Positions 18,550 through 30,807 of a DNA stretch of 64,000 nucleotides are shown piece after piece. How positions within the stretch are numbered: position 1 is the first letter of the stretch; every line of letters begins with the position of its first letter. This DNA is from Escarpia spicata (taxonomy: Eukaryota; Annelida; Polychaeta; Sabellida; Siboglinidae), in assembly GCA_963995525.1 (NCBI GenBank), contig OZ023213.1:19090072-19154071 (forward strand), given 5' to 3'. The position numbers and the translations under genes are program-made. The notes beneath the pieces were generated by a model that did not search any database, had not been told where the DNA came from, and was given only the letters and a program-made list of their open reading frames with translations.

Positions 18550-19281
18550 CGAATATCATAAATTTATCACTGAGTTCGGGTAAATTCCCAGATGATTTTA
18601 AACATGCACATGTAAATCTTGTTCTCAAGAAGACTTCTCTGCCAAAAGATGATTTCAAAAATTATAGGCCTATTTCTAATCTTAGCTTTATTTCTAAGAT
18701 ACTTGAGAAAGTCGTAGCAAGCCGTCTACGGTGTCACATCAAGCTCAACTTGTTTATCCAGTGTGCTTCAATCAGCATACAAACAATTTCATTCTACGGA
18801 GACTGCTCTCCTAAAAGTACACAATGATGTTATATTAAACATTGATCAAGGCAAAGTAACTGCATTTACCTTGCTTGATCTGTCTGCCGCCTTTGGTACC
18901 ATTGATCACAACACTCTTGTCAAACGTTTACCAATGTGGTATGGCATATCTGGCACAGCTCTGACCTGCTTTTCTTCATATCTAACCAATATACATCAAT
19001 GTATAAAGATAGATAATTACTTTTCAACCTCACTCCCCACTTCATGTGGCATTCCCCAAGGTTCCGTTCTTGGGCCTTTGCTTTTCACTCTCTACACTAC
19101 GCCACTCAGCTCTGTAATCCAACGTCATAACTTGGATCATTACCTTTATGCAGATGACACACATATCTACATTTCCTTGGCCACGCCCGATACAAGTCAC
19201 TCTCTAAACCGACTCAACGATTGTCTCCAAGATGTTTCTTCATGGATGACCGATAGCTACCTACCAGTGAAGATGAAATAA
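18492..19281 (+). pseudogene. U2 RT1 (element A reverse transcriptase, truncated), reference copy
   Basis: From ~18492 the frame encodes NIINLSLSSGKFPDDF and NYRPISNLSFISKILEKVV. Near 18750 a second shift returns to the original frame at LQSAYKQFHSTETALLK (18766). From GTG 18763: catalytic D39 in TLLDLSAAF, with G45 where the family has D; CGIPQGSVLGP at 95-105; YADD at 129-132. Homology to A ends at WMTD (about 19255), before the thumb and C-terminal domain. The last residues (SYLPVKMK) come from element B in the wrong frame. The two frameshifts occur in all copies, so A was broken before the array formed. Haplotype I (N149, T163). Confidence 0.85.
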
Positions 19282-20828
19282 AGAACATCATCAGACTATG
19301 CCCCTCAAAGACATGCAGTCTGGATTCCTGTCCCACTGATCTTCTGAAGAAAACACTACGTATCCACATTCCCTATCTCGAGGCAATAGTGAACAACAGC
19401 TTTAAGCAAGGACTATTTCCGATCACTTTGAGAACAGCAATTGTAAAACCACTTCTAAAAACCGACACTCTCGACAGAGATCTGCTGAAGAACTACAGAC
19501 CGGTCTCCAACATAGCATTCATCGGCAAAGTCCTAGAGAAAGTTGCAGTTCGTCGTCTGATTGATCATCTCACTGTCAACGGGCTGCATGAAGAATACCA
19601 ATCAGCATATAAGATGCTTCGCAGTACAGGGACTGCCCTATTGCGTGTCCAGCTTGATATTGCTGGTGCACTTGACAAGAATCGTGCAATGTTGTTTGTC
19701 ATGCTGGATTTATCAGCCGCATTTGACACGATTGACCATAAACACTTACTGACACTACTGCATGACGAGTACGGTGTGCGCGAAACGGCATTATCATGGT
19801 TCCGGACGTACTTGGGAGACCGCACCCATCGTGTCCAGATTGACTCAATAACATCCGAGTCTATTCCGCTACAGAGTGGTGTGCCCCAGGGCTCGGTCCT
19901 TGGGCCAGTTGTCTTCACTCTATACACCACACCAATGCAGCGCATATTCAAAAGATATGAAATAAAGTACCATAAATATGCTGATGACATTCAATTATAT
20001 GCGTCATACAATCCAGCTATACCAGGCGACCAAGCACAAACAATGAGGCGACTCACAGACTGCATTGGGGAAGTCAGGCGATGGATGGCGCTGCGCATGC
20101 TGAAACTAAATGATGAAAAAACTAAGATGACCATCTTAACATCAAAACATCATCTCAAGATGTACGGAGGTTGCTCTATGACCATTGGAGACGATATAAT
20201 TTCACCAGTAGACTGCATACGGAATTTGGGAATTATCATGGACCAACATCTAACGATGACACATCACGTGACTGCTGTGTGTGCTGCATGTAACTACCAT
20301 CTGTACAGACTGTCATCAATACGGCACTATCTTACAGTTGAAGCCGCGAAAAGTGCTGTCAACGCACTCGTCACCTCTCGCTTGGACTATTGTAACGCAC
20401 TCTTGCACAACTTACCGTTATCCCAGACAGCTCGGTTGCAGCGAGTCCAGAACAATGCAGCCAGACTAGTAACACGCACCAGTAGACATGACCATATAAC
20501 GCCAGTGTTAAAGGAACTGCATTGGCTGCCGGTTGCGAGTCGAGTTGTGTTCAAGGTGTTGGTGATGACTTACAAATGTAGTCATGGTTTAGCGCCGTCT
20601 TATCTGGCAGAACTTGTGCAGCCACGAAAGCGTGATGGACGTCTACGCCAGGACCATGCGCCAACACTGCGCCAAGGCATCACGAAGAAATGCATCGGCG
20701 ACTCGGCATTTGGCGCAGCAGCACCGCGACTATGGAATGAACTACCGGTGGACCTTCGTGCATCAGGGACACTGGATAGGTTTAGAAAGTCTTTAAAGAC
20801 TCATCTTTTTATTATACATTTTAATTAA
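19257..20828 (+). CDS. U2 RT2 (element B reverse transcriptase), reference copy
   Basis: 523 open codons. Counting from GTG 19389 (479 residues): NYRPVSNIAFIGKVLEKV at 35-52; catalytic D107 in MLDLSAAFDTIDH; SGVPQGSVLGP at 163-173; YADD at 197-200; LNDEKTK at 240-246. The C-terminal block with RVQNNAARLV, KELHWLPV and LWNELPVDLR is characteristic of the CR1/L2 group. This reverse transcriptase would copy element RNA at the nicked site, but it lacks its own endonuclease and N-terminus. Haplotype I: G in RSTGTALL, R in GVRE, K in MLKL. Confidence 0.88.
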   Translation, partial: LPTSEDEIKNIIRLCPSKTCSLDSCPTDLLKKTLRIHIPYLEAIVNNSFKQGLFPITLRTAIVKPLLKTDTLDRDLLKNYRPVSNIAFIGKVLEKVAVRRLIDHLTVNGLHEEYQSAYKMLRSTGTALLRVQLDIAGALDKNRAMLFVMLDLSAAFDTIDHKHLLTLLHDEYGVRETALSWFRTYLGDRTHRVQIDSITSESIPLQSGVPQGSVLGPVVFTLYTTPMQRIFKRYEIKYHKYADDIQLYASYNPAIPGDQAQTMRRLTDCIGEVRRWMALRMLKLNDEKTKMTILTSKHHLKMYGGCSMTIGDDIISPVDCIRNLGIIMDQHLTMTHHVTAVCAACNYHLYRLSSIRHYLTVEAAKSAVNALVTSRLDYCNALLHNLPLSQTARLQRVQNNAARLVTRTSRHDHITPVLKELHWLPVASRVVFKVLVMTYKCSHGLAPSYLAELVQPRKRDGRLRQDHAPTLRQGITKKCIGDSAFGAAAPRLWNELPVDLRASGTLDRFRKSLKTHLFIIHFN

Positions 20829-21637
20829 TTTGAATTGTTTCGTCGTGACGGACATTATTAAAAAAAAAATTGTATTATTTGTCTTAAAATTAGTGTTTCT
20901 ATTTTAATGTTCAGTATTATATGTCTTAAAACCAGTGTTTAGTTTTTTTAATACATTAATATACATTTATTTTATCACTTGTACAGCGCATCGATCCGCT
21001 ATGCGGGAATTAGCGCTAAAGAAATACCGTATTATTATATTATTATTATTAAATCTTGTACTTAAATTATTTGGGCGATAATACAGGTCGATTTGATTTT
21101 CGCGCTAGCAGGCTTACGTACACAACATACTAAGGCAGGGGCAGTCACCTATAAACTATATACTAACAGGCCTTATAAACAAGACGTTCTTTTATACCCA
21201 GAATCGCCATGGGGGTGAAAACCTCTGACTTTTCTTTGCACGGGCACTAAACTTCTTGTTACTTTGCACAGGCCTGCTGAGCGCGAACAATCATACGACC
21301 TGTAATATTGCCATTGATTATCGCCAACCCACTCTTTAATAACCTAGACATTTACATTATTTTTAGTACAATTATACAGTTTTAGAATATTTTATTATTT
21401 TCAATTACTTATAATTTTTATGAGACATTATTATTTTATTCTTAACCATTTTGAGGATAGACAATGTCACCAGCATTTTTATTGTGTGTTTTATTTTTAT
21501 CCTGTGCTGTTGCTTCGAGAAGTTACGATTTTACGCTGTGCAAGCCACTTAGTCCCCAACAGTCGGCTGTCAATTTAACAGTTTCTCAATACATGAGAAC
21601 ACAAAATTCCTTGTCACATCTTCACAGTTTGCCATGA

Positions 21638-23134
21638 CTTAATCTTTGCTTTAATAGAAAGTTATTGCCAACCCCCCGCTCCAAGCCAACGTTTAAATTG
21701 GCAATTATTATATTACTAGCAGGAGATGTAAGTCTTAATCCTGGACCTGCTATTAGGCGCAATATTCGAGTAGCCACCACTAACGTTCGATCTATTCGAG
21801 ACAAAACAGCCTCGCTTACCGATTTATTAACTTCCAAGACATTAGACATCCTTGCAGTCACTGAAACCTGGCTCAGACCACATGACACAGCTGCATACAT
21901 TGCTGAAATTTTTCCTTCCAGTTTCACCTTCCATCATCGCCCACGTTCAGTTGGGCGAGGTGGTGGTGTTGGATTTCTCGTTTCAAAACAGTTCAAAGTT
22001 AATTTGCATTCAAACCCTGATTACTCCAGCTTTGAGGCCATCTGTGCCGAAATTTCCGATTCATCTTTCTCTGCTTATTTTGTGTGCATTTATCGCCCTC
22101 CAGGACACCCGGCCCATTTCTTTGAAGAATTCCAGGATCTACTTGAAAATCTGGCAACTATTTATTCAGAATTTTATATACTCGGTGATTTTAATCTTCA
22201 CCTGGACTCACCTACATCAACAACAAGTACATTTAAAGACATTCTGGCATCCTATGACATGAAACAACATGTTACCTTCTCAACACACATACATGGCCAT
22301 TGGCTCGATCACTTAATCACCTGTTCAGATTGTAACAATATTCAGACACCTACTGCTTCAGAAGGTTTATCAGACCACCACACTGTCATTGCTGATCTCA
22401 AAGTTACTAGAATTCCCGTAGAGTCCAAGCACAATGTGTTTTACCGACCGATCCATAAGATTGACATTGCTGCATTAATGACAGACATCCTTAAATCCGA
22501 CCTCATCAGTAACCCCAAAGAACATCTGTCATATCTGTGTCGACAGTACTGTCAAGTACTCAAAGATTTACTTAATAAACATGCACCCCTGAGATCTAAA
22601 TTTGTGTCCCAAAAGCCACATGCTCCATGGATGACTCCTGAAATTTTACAATCTAAAAAGCGCCGGCGCTATCTTGAACGTGTATGGCGCAAATGACGCT
22701 CGCCTTTGGACAGATCACGATATTCTAAACAGTGTCATTACTGCAACAGACAAATGGCCAAAGCTAAATCAAATTATACAAACATGGTCTCGAGTAACTC
22801 TGATAACCCACGTCAGCTATGGAACTGCATAAATCATATTTTACACAGACGGCCGCCTCCATCTCTACCTAGTCATGTGAAAGTCAAATCTCTGTGTGAC
22901 TCGTTTTCTAGTCATTTCAAAGATAAAATAAGTTTTATACGTTCTGCTTTTCCATGTAACACTTTAAGTTCTGTAAATGTGGACTCCCCGCAAGTAAATT
23001 CTCCACTTGTATTGTTTGTGCCAGCCACAGTTGATGAAGTGAGGAAAATAATAATGTCCTCCCCAAATGCGATCTCGATCCATTACCAACCATACTACTT
23101 AAAGCATGTCTTGACTCTTTACTTGGTACAATAA
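21638..23134 (+). pseudogene. U3 EN, TGA at 22694-22696
   Basis: Haplotype II 5' half: MPTPRS, IYRPPG, the silent TTTTAC marker, and TCA changed to TGA after ERVWRK. The domain motifs are otherwise intact. The frame resumes to 23134. Confidence 0.85.
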
Positions 23135-23866
23135 CGAATATCATAAATTTATCACTGAGTTCGGGTAAATTCCCAGATGATTTTAAACATGCACATGTAA
23201 ATCTTGTTCTCAAGAAGACTTCTCTGCCAAAAGATGATTTCAAAAATTATAGGCCTATTTCTAATCTTAGCTTTATTTCTAAGATACTTGAGAAAGTCGT
23301 AGCAAGCCGTCTACGGTGTCACATCAAGCTCAACTTGTTTATCCAGTGTGCTTTAATCAGCATACAAACAATTTCATTCTACGGAGACTGCTCTCCTAAA
23401 AGTACACAATGATGTTATATTAAACATTGATCAAGGCAAAGTAACTGCATTTACCTTGCTTGATCTGTCTGCCGCCTTTGGTACCATTGATCACAACACT
23501 CTTGTCAAACGTTTACCAATGTGGTATGGCATATCTGGCACAGCTCTGACCTGCTTTTCTTCATATCTAACCAATATACATCAATGTATAAAGATAGATA
23601 ATTACTTTTCAACCTCACTCCCCACTTCATGTGGCATTCCCCAAGGTTCCGTTCTTGGGCCTTTGCTTTTCACTCTCTACACTACGCCACTCAGCTCTGT
23701 AATCCAACGTCATAACTTGGATCATTACCTTTATGCAGATGACACACATATCTACATTTCCTTGGCCACGCCCGATACAAGTCACTCTCTACACCGACTC
23801 AACGATTGTCTCCAAGATGTTTCTTCATGGATGCCCGATAGCTACCTACCAGTGAAGATGAAATAA
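23077..23866 (+). pseudogene. U3 RT1, extra TAA
   Basis: Haplotype II: CAA changed to TAA at 23354-23356 (LQSAY becomes a stop), N149H and T163P. YADD is intact. Confidence 0.85.
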
Positions 23867-25413
23867 AGAACATCATCAGACTATGCCCCTCAAAGACATG
23901 CAGTCTGGATTCCTGTCCCACTGATCTTCTGAAGAAAACACTACGTATCCACATTCCCTATCTCGAGGCAATAGTGAACAACAGCTTTAAGCAAGGACTA
24001 TTTCCGATCACTTTGAGAACAGCAATTGTAAAACCACTTCTAAAAACCGACACTCTCGACAGAGATCTGCTGAAGAACTACAGACCGGTCTCCAACATAG
24101 CATTCATCGGCAAAGTCCTAGAGAAAGTTGCAGTTCGTCGTCTGATTGATCATCTCACTGTCAACGGGCTGCATGAAGAATACCAATCAGCATATAAGAT
24201 GCTTCGCAGTACAGAGACTGCCCTATTGCGTGTCCAGCTTGATATTGCTGGTGCACTTGACAAGAATCGTGCAATGTTGTTTGTCATGCTGGATTTATCA
24301 GCCGCATTTGACACGATTGACCATAAACACTTACTGACACTACTGCATGACGAGTACGGTGTGTGCGAAACGGCATTATCATGGTTCCGGACGTACTTGG
24401 GAGACCGCACCCATCGTGTCCAGATTGACTCAATAACATCCGAGTCTATTCCGCTACAGAGTGGTGTGCCCCAGGGCTCGGTCCTTGGGCCAGTTGTCTT
24501 CACTCTATACACCACACCAATGCAGCGCATATTCAAAAGATATGAAATAAAGTACCATAAATATGCTGATGACATTCAATTATATGCGTCATACAATCCA
24601 GCTATACCAGGCGACCAAGCACAAACAATGAGGCGACTCACAGACTGCATTGGGGAAGTCAGGCGATGGATGGCGCTGCGCATGCTGACACTAAATGATG
24701 AAAAAACTAAGATGACCATCTTAACATCAAAACATCATCTCAAGATGTACGGAGGTTGCTCTATGACCATTGGAGACGATATAATTTCACCAGTAGACTG
24801 CATACGGAATTTGGGAATTATCATGGACCAACATCTAACGATGACACATCACGTGACTGCTGTGTGTGCTGCATGTAACTACCATCTGTACAGACTGTCA
24901 TCAATACGGCACTATCTTACAGTTGAAGCCGCGAAAAGTGCTGTCAACGCACTCGTCACCTCTCGCTTGGACTATTGTAACGCACTCTTGCACAACTTAC
25001 CGTTATCCCAGACAGCTCGGTTGCAGCGAGTCCAGAACAATGCAGCCAGACTAGTAACACGCACCAGTAGACATGACCATATAACGCCAGTGTTAAAGGA
25101 ACTGCATTGGCTGCCGGTTGCGAGTCGAGTTGTGTTCAAGGTGTTGGTGATGACTTACAAATGTAGTCATGGTTTAGCGCCGTCTTATCTGGCAGAACTT
25201 GTGCAGCCACGAAAGCGTGATGGACGTCTACGCCAGGACCATGCGCCAACACTGCGCCAAGGCATCACGAAGAAATGCATCGGCGACTCGGCATTTGGCG
25301 CAGCAGCACCGCGACTATGGAATGAACTACCGGTGGACCTTCGTGCATCAGGGACACTGGATAGGTTTAGAAAGTCTTTAAAGACTCATCTTTTTATTAT
25401 ACATTTTAATTAA
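23842..25413 (+). CDS. U3 RT2, open
   Basis: Haplotype II: E in RSTETALL, C in GVCE, T in MLTLND. All catalytic boxes are intact. The 3' UTR after it has TTTATGTTATC, against TTTATTTTATC in haplotype I. Confidence 0.85.
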   Translation, partial: LPTSEDEIKNIIRLCPSKTCSLDSCPTDLLKKTLRIHIPYLEAIVNNSFKQGLFPITLRTAIVKPLLKTDTLDRDLLKNYRPVSNIAFIGKVLEKVAVRRLIDHLTVNGLHEEYQSAYKMLRSTETALLRVQLDIAGALDKNRAMLFVMLDLSAAFDTIDHKHLLTLLHDEYGVCETALSWFRTYLGDRTHRVQIDSITSESIPLQSGVPQGSVLGPVVFTLYTTPMQRIFKRYEIKYHKYADDIQLYASYNPAIPGDQAQTMRRLTDCIGEVRRWMALRMLTLNDEKTKMTILTSKHHLKMYGGCSMTIGDDIISPVDCIRNLGIIMDQHLTMTHHVTAVCAACNYHLYRLSSIRHYLTVEAAKSAVNALVTSRLDYCNALLHNLPLSQTARLQRVQNNAARLVTRTSRHDHITPVLKELHWLPVASRVVFKVLVMTYKCSHGLAPSYLAELVQPRKRDGRLRQDHAPTLRQGITKKCIGDSAFGAAAPRLWNELPVDLRASGTLDRFRKSLKTHLFIIHFN

Positions 25414-26222
25414 TTTGAATTGTTTCGTCGTGACGGACATTATTTAAAAAAAAATTGTATTATTTGTCTTAAAATTAGTGTTTCTATTTTAATGTTCAGT
25501 ATTATATGTCTTAAAACCAGTGTTTAGTTTTTTTAATACATTAATATACATTTATGTTATCACTTGTACAGCGCATCGATCCGCTATGCGGGAATTAGCG
25601 CTAAAGAAATACCGTATTATTATATTATTATTATTAAATCTTGTACTTAAATTATTTGGGCGATAATACAGGTCGATTTGATTTTCGCGCTAGCAGGCTT
25701 ACGTACACAACATACTAAGGCAGGGGCAGTCACCTATAAACTATATACTAACAGGCCTTATAAACAAGACGTTCTTTTATACCCAGAATCGCCATGGGGG
25801 TGAAAACCTCTGACTTTTCTTTGCACGGGCACTAAACTTCTTGTTACTTTGCACAGGCCTGCTGAGCGCGAACAATCATACGACCTGTAATATTGCCATT
25901 GATTATCGCCAACCCACTCTTTAATAACCTAGACATTTACATTATTTTTAGTACAATTATACAGTTTTAGAATATTTTATTATTTTCAATTACTTATAAT
26001 TTTTATGAGACATTATTATTTTATTCTTAACCATTTTGAGGATAGACAATGTCACCAGCATTTTTATTGTGTGTTTTATTTTTATCCTGTGCTGTTGCTT
26101 CGAGAAGTTACGATTTTACGCTGTGCAAGCCACTTAGTCCCCAACAGTCGGCTGTCAATTTAACAGTTTCTCAGTACATGAGAACACAAAATTCCTTGTC
26201 ACATCTTCACAGTTTGCCATGA

Positions 26223-27719
26223 CTTAATCTTTGCTTTAATAGAAAGTTATTGCCAATCCCCCGCTCCAAGCCAACGTTTAAATTGGCAATTATTATATTA
26301 CTAGCAGGAGATGTAAGTCTTAATCCTGGACCTGCTATTAGGCGCAATATTCGAGTAGCCACCACTAACGTTCGATCTATTCGAGACAAAACAGCCTCGC
26401 TTACCGATTTATTAACTTCCAAGACATTAGACATCCTTGCAGTCACTGAAACCTGGCTCAGACCACATGACACAGCTGCATACATTGCTGAAATTTTTCC
26501 TTCCAGTTTCACCTTCCATCATCGCCCACGTTCAGTTGGGCGAGGTGGTGGTGTTGGATTTCTCGTTTCAAAACAGTTCAAAGTTAATTTGCATTCAAAC
26601 CCTGATTACTCCAGCTTTGAGGCCATCTGTGCCGAAATTTCCGATTCATCTTTCTCTGCTTATTTTGTGTGCATTTATCACCCTCCAGGACACCCGGCCC
26701 ATTTCTTTGAAGAATTCCAGGATCTACTTGAAAATCTGGCAACTATTTATTCAGAATTTTATATACTCGGTGATTTTAATCTTCACCTGGACTCACCTAC
26801 ATCAACAACAAGTACATTTAAAGACATTCTGGCATCCTATGACATGAAACAACATGTTACCTTCTCAACACACATACATGGCCATTGGCTCGATCACTTA
26901 ATCACCTGTTCAGATTGTAACAATATTCAGACACCTACTGCTTCAGAAGGTTTATCAGACCACCACACTGTCATTGCTGATCTCAAAGTTACTAGAATTC
27001 CCGTAGAGTCCAAGCACAATGTGTTTTACCGACCGATCCATAAGATTGACATTGCTGCATTAATGACAGACATCCTTAAATCCGACCTCATCAGTAACCC
27101 CAAAGAACATCTGTCATATCTGTGTCGACAGTACTGTCAAGTACTCAAAGATTTACTTAATAAACATGCACCCCTGAGATCTAAATTTGTGTCCCAAAAG
27201 CCACATGCTCCATGGATGACTCCTGAAATTCTACAATCTAAAAAGCGCCGGCGCTATCTTGAACGTGTATGGCGCAAATCACGCTCGCCTTTGGACAGAT
27301 CACGATATTCTAAACAGTGTCATTACTGCAACAGACAAATGGCCAAAGCTAAATCAAATTATACAAACATGGTCTCGAGTAACTCTGATAACCCACGTCA
27401 GCTATGGAACTGCATAAATCATATTTTACACAGACGGCCGCCTCCATCTCTACCTAGTCATGTGAAAGTCAAATCTCTGTGTGACTCGTTTTCTAGTCAT
27501 TTCAAAGATAAAATAAGTTTTATACGTTCTGCTTTTCCATGTAACACTTTAAGTTCTGTAAATGTGGACTCCCCGCAAGTAAATTCTCCACTTGTATTGT
27601 TTGTGCCAGCCACAGTTGATGAAGTGAGGAAAATAATAATGTCCTCCCCAAATGCGATCTCGATCCATTACCAACCATACTACTTAAAGCATGTCTTGAC
27701 GCTTTACTTGGTACAATAA
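26223..27719 (+). CDS. U4 EN, open
   Basis: Haplotype I 5' half (TCA retained, silent TTCTAC), with H for R in IYHPPG. The EN motif residues are otherwise as in U2. Confidence 0.85.
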   Translation, partial: LNLCFNRKLLPIPRSKPTFKLAIIILLAGDVSLNPGPAIRRNIRVATTNVRSIRDKTASLTDLLTSKTLDILAVTETWLRPHDTAAYIAEIFPSSFTFHHRPRSVGRGGGVGFLVSKQFKVNLHSNPDYSSFEAICAEISDSSFSAYFVCIYHPPGHPAHFFEEFQDLLENLATIYSEFYILGDFNLHLDSPTSTTSTFKDILASYDMKQHVTFSTHIHGHWLDHLITCSDCNNIQTPTASEGLSDHHTVIADLKVTRIPVESKHNVFYRPIHKIDIAALMTDILKSDLISNPKEHLSYLCRQYCQVLKDLLNKHAPLRSKFVSQKPHAPWMTPEILQSKKRRRYLERVWRKSRSPLDRSRYSKQCHYCNRQMAKAKSNYTNMVSSNSDNPRQLWNCINHILHRRPPPSLPSHVKVKSLCDSFSSHFKDKISFIRSAFPCNTLSSVNVDSPQVNSPLVLFVPATVDEVRKIIMSSPNAISIHYQPYYLKHVLTLYLVQ

Positions 27720-28451
27720 CGAATATCATAAATTTATCACTGAGTTCGGGTAAATTCCCAGATGATTTTAAACATGCACATGTAAATCTTGTTCTCAAGA
27801 AGACTTCTCTGCCAAAAGATGATTTCAAAAATTATAGGCCTATTTCTAATCTTAGCTTTATTTCTAAGATACTTGAGAAAGTCGTAGCAAGCCGTCTACG
27901 GTGTCACATCAAGCTCAACTTGTTTATCCAGTGTGCTTCAATCAGCATACAAACAATTTCATTCTACGGAGACTGCTCTCCTAAAAGTACACAATGATGT
28001 TATATTAAACATTGATCAAGGCAAAGTAACTGCATTTACCTTGCTTGATCTGTCTGCCGCCTTTGGTACCATTGATCACAACACTCTTGTCAAACGTTTA
28101 CCAATGTGGTATGGCATATCTGGCACAGCTCTGACCTGCTTTTCTTCATATCTAACCAATATACATCAATGTATAAAGATAGATAATTACTTTTCAACCT
28201 CACTCCCCACTTCATGTGGCATTCCCCAAGGTTCCGTTCTTGGGCCTTTGCTTTTCACTCTCTACACTACGCCACTCAGCTCTGTAATCCAACGTCATAA
28301 CTTGGATCATTACCTTTATGCAGATGACACACATATCTACATTTCCTTGGCCACGCCCGATACAAGTCACTCTCTAAACCGACTCAACGATTGTCTCCAA
28401 GATGTTTCTTCATGGATGACCGATAGCTACCTACCAGTGAAGATGAAATAA
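27662..28451 (+). pseudogene. U4 RT1
   Basis: Haplotype I, indistinguishable at protein level from U2. Shared frameshifts only. Confidence 0.85.
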
Positions 28452-29998
28452 AGAACATCATCAGACTATGCCCCTCAAAGACATGCAGTCTGGATTCCTG
28501 TCCCACTGATCTTCTGAAGAAAACACTACGTATCCACATTCCCTATCTCGAGGCAATAGTGAACAACAGCTTTAAGCAAGGACTATTTCCGATCACTTTG
28601 AGAACAGCAATTGTAAAACCACTTCTAAAAACCGACACTCTCGACAGAGATCTGCTGAAGAACTACAGACCGGTCTCCAACATAGCATTCATCGGCAAAG
28701 TCCTAGAGAAAGTTGCAGTTCGTCGTCTGATTGATCATCTCACTGTCAACGGGCTGCATGAAGAATACCAATCAGCATATAAGATGCTTCGCAGTACAGG
28801 GACTGCCCTATTGCGTGTCCAGCTTGATATTGCTGGTGCACTTGACAAGAATCGTGCAATGTTGTTTGTCATGCTGGATTTATCAGCCGCATTTGACACG
28901 ATTGACCATAAACACTTACTGACACTACTGCATGACGAGTACGGTGTGCGCGAAACGGCATTATCATGGTTCCGGACGTACTTGGGAGACCGCACCCATC
29001 GTGTCCAGATTGACTCAATAACATCCGAGTCTATTCCGCTACAGAGTGGTGTGCCCCAGGGCTCGGTCCTTGGGCCAGTTGTCTTCACTCTATACACCAC
29101 ACCAATGCAGCGCATATTCAAAAGATATGAAATAAAGTACCATAAATATGCTGATGACATTCAATTATATGCGTCATACAATCCAGCTATACCAGGCGAC
29201 CAAGCACAAACAATGAGGCGACTCACAGACTGCATTGGGGAAGTCAGGCGATGGATGGCGCTGCGCATGCTGAAACTAAATGATGAAAAAACTAAGATGA
29301 CCATCTTAACATCAAAACATCATCTCAAGATGTACGGAGGTTGCTCTATGACCATTGGAGACGATATAATTTCACCAGTAGACTGCATACGGAATTTGGG
29401 AATTATCATGGACCAACATCTAACGATGACACATCACGTGACTGCTGTGTGTGCTGCATGTAACTACCATCTGTACAGACTGTCATCAATACGGCACTAT
29501 CTTACAGTTGAAGCCGCGAAAAGTGCTGTCAACGCACTCGTCACCTCTCGCTTGGACTATTGTAACGCACTCTTGCACAACTTACCGTTATCCCAGACAG
29601 CTCGGTTGCAGCGAGTCCAGAACAATGCAGCCAGACTAGTAACACGCACCAGTAGACATGACCATATAACGCCAGTGTTAAAGGAACTGCATTGGCTGCC
29701 GGTTGCGAGTCGAGTTGTGTTCAAGGTGTTGGTGATGACTTACAAATGTAGTCATGGTTTAGCGCCGTCTTATCTGGCAGAACTTGTGCAGCCACGAAAG
29801 CGTGATGGACGTCTACGCCAGGACCATGCGCCAACACTGCGCCAAGGCATCACGAAGAAATGCATCGGCGACTCGGCATTTGGCGCAGCAGCACCGCGAC
29901 TATGGAATGAACTACCGGTGGACCTTCGTGCATCAGGGACACTGGATAGGTTTAGAAAGTCTTTAAAGACTCATCTTTTTATTATACATTTTAATTAA
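28427..29998 (+). CDS. U4 RT2, open
   Basis: Haplotype I, same protein as U2. Confidence 0.85.
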   Translation, partial: LPTSEDEIKNIIRLCPSKTCSLDSCPTDLLKKTLRIHIPYLEAIVNNSFKQGLFPITLRTAIVKPLLKTDTLDRDLLKNYRPVSNIAFIGKVLEKVAVRRLIDHLTVNGLHEEYQSAYKMLRSTGTALLRVQLDIAGALDKNRAMLFVMLDLSAAFDTIDHKHLLTLLHDEYGVRETALSWFRTYLGDRTHRVQIDSITSESIPLQSGVPQGSVLGPVVFTLYTTPMQRIFKRYEIKYHKYADDIQLYASYNPAIPGDQAQTMRRLTDCIGEVRRWMALRMLKLNDEKTKMTILTSKHHLKMYGGCSMTIGDDIISPVDCIRNLGIIMDQHLTMTHHVTAVCAACNYHLYRLSSIRHYLTVEAAKSAVNALVTSRLDYCNALLHNLPLSQTARLQRVQNNAARLVTRTSRHDHITPVLKELHWLPVASRVVFKVLVMTYKCSHGLAPSYLAELVQPRKRDGRLRQDHAPTLRQGITKKCIGDSAFGAAAPRLWNELPVDLRASGTLDRFRKSLKTHLFIIHFN

Positions 29999-30807
29999 TT
30001 TGAATTGTTTCGTCGTGACGGACATTATTAAAAAAAAAATTGTATTATTTGTCTTAAAATTAGTGTTTCTATTTTAATGTTCAGTATTATATGTCTTAAA
30101 ACCAGTGTTTAGTTTTTTTAATACATTAATATACATTTATTTTATCACTTGTACAGCGCATCGATCCGCTATGCGGGAATTAGCGCTAAAGAAATACCGT
30201 ATTATTATATTATTATTATTAAATCTTGTACTTAAATTATTTGGGCGATAATACAGGTCGATTTGATTTTCGCGCTAGCAGGCTTACGTACACAACATAC
30301 TAAGGCAGGGGCAGTCACCTATAAACTATATACTAACAGGCCTTATAAACAAGACGTTCTTTTATACCCAGAATCGCCATGGGGGTGAAAACCTCTGACT
30401 TTTCTTTGCACGGGCACTAAACTTCTTGTTACTTTGCACAGGCCTGCTGAGCGCGAACAATCATACGACCTGTAATATTGCCATTGATTATCGCCAACCC
30501 ACTCTTTAATAACCTAGACATTTACATTATTTTTAGTACAATTATACAGTTTTAGAATATTTTATTATTTTCAATTACTTATAATTTTTATGAGACATTA
30601 TTATTTTATTCTTAACCATTTTGAGGATAGACAATGTCACCAGCATTTTTATTGTGTGTTTTATTTTTATCCTGTGCTGTTGCTTCGAGAAGTTACGATT
30701 TTACGCTGTGCAAGCCACTTAGTCCCCAACAGTCGGCTGTCAATTTAACAGTTTCTCAATACATGAGAACACAAAATTCCTTGTCACATCTTCACAGTTT
30801 GCCATGA

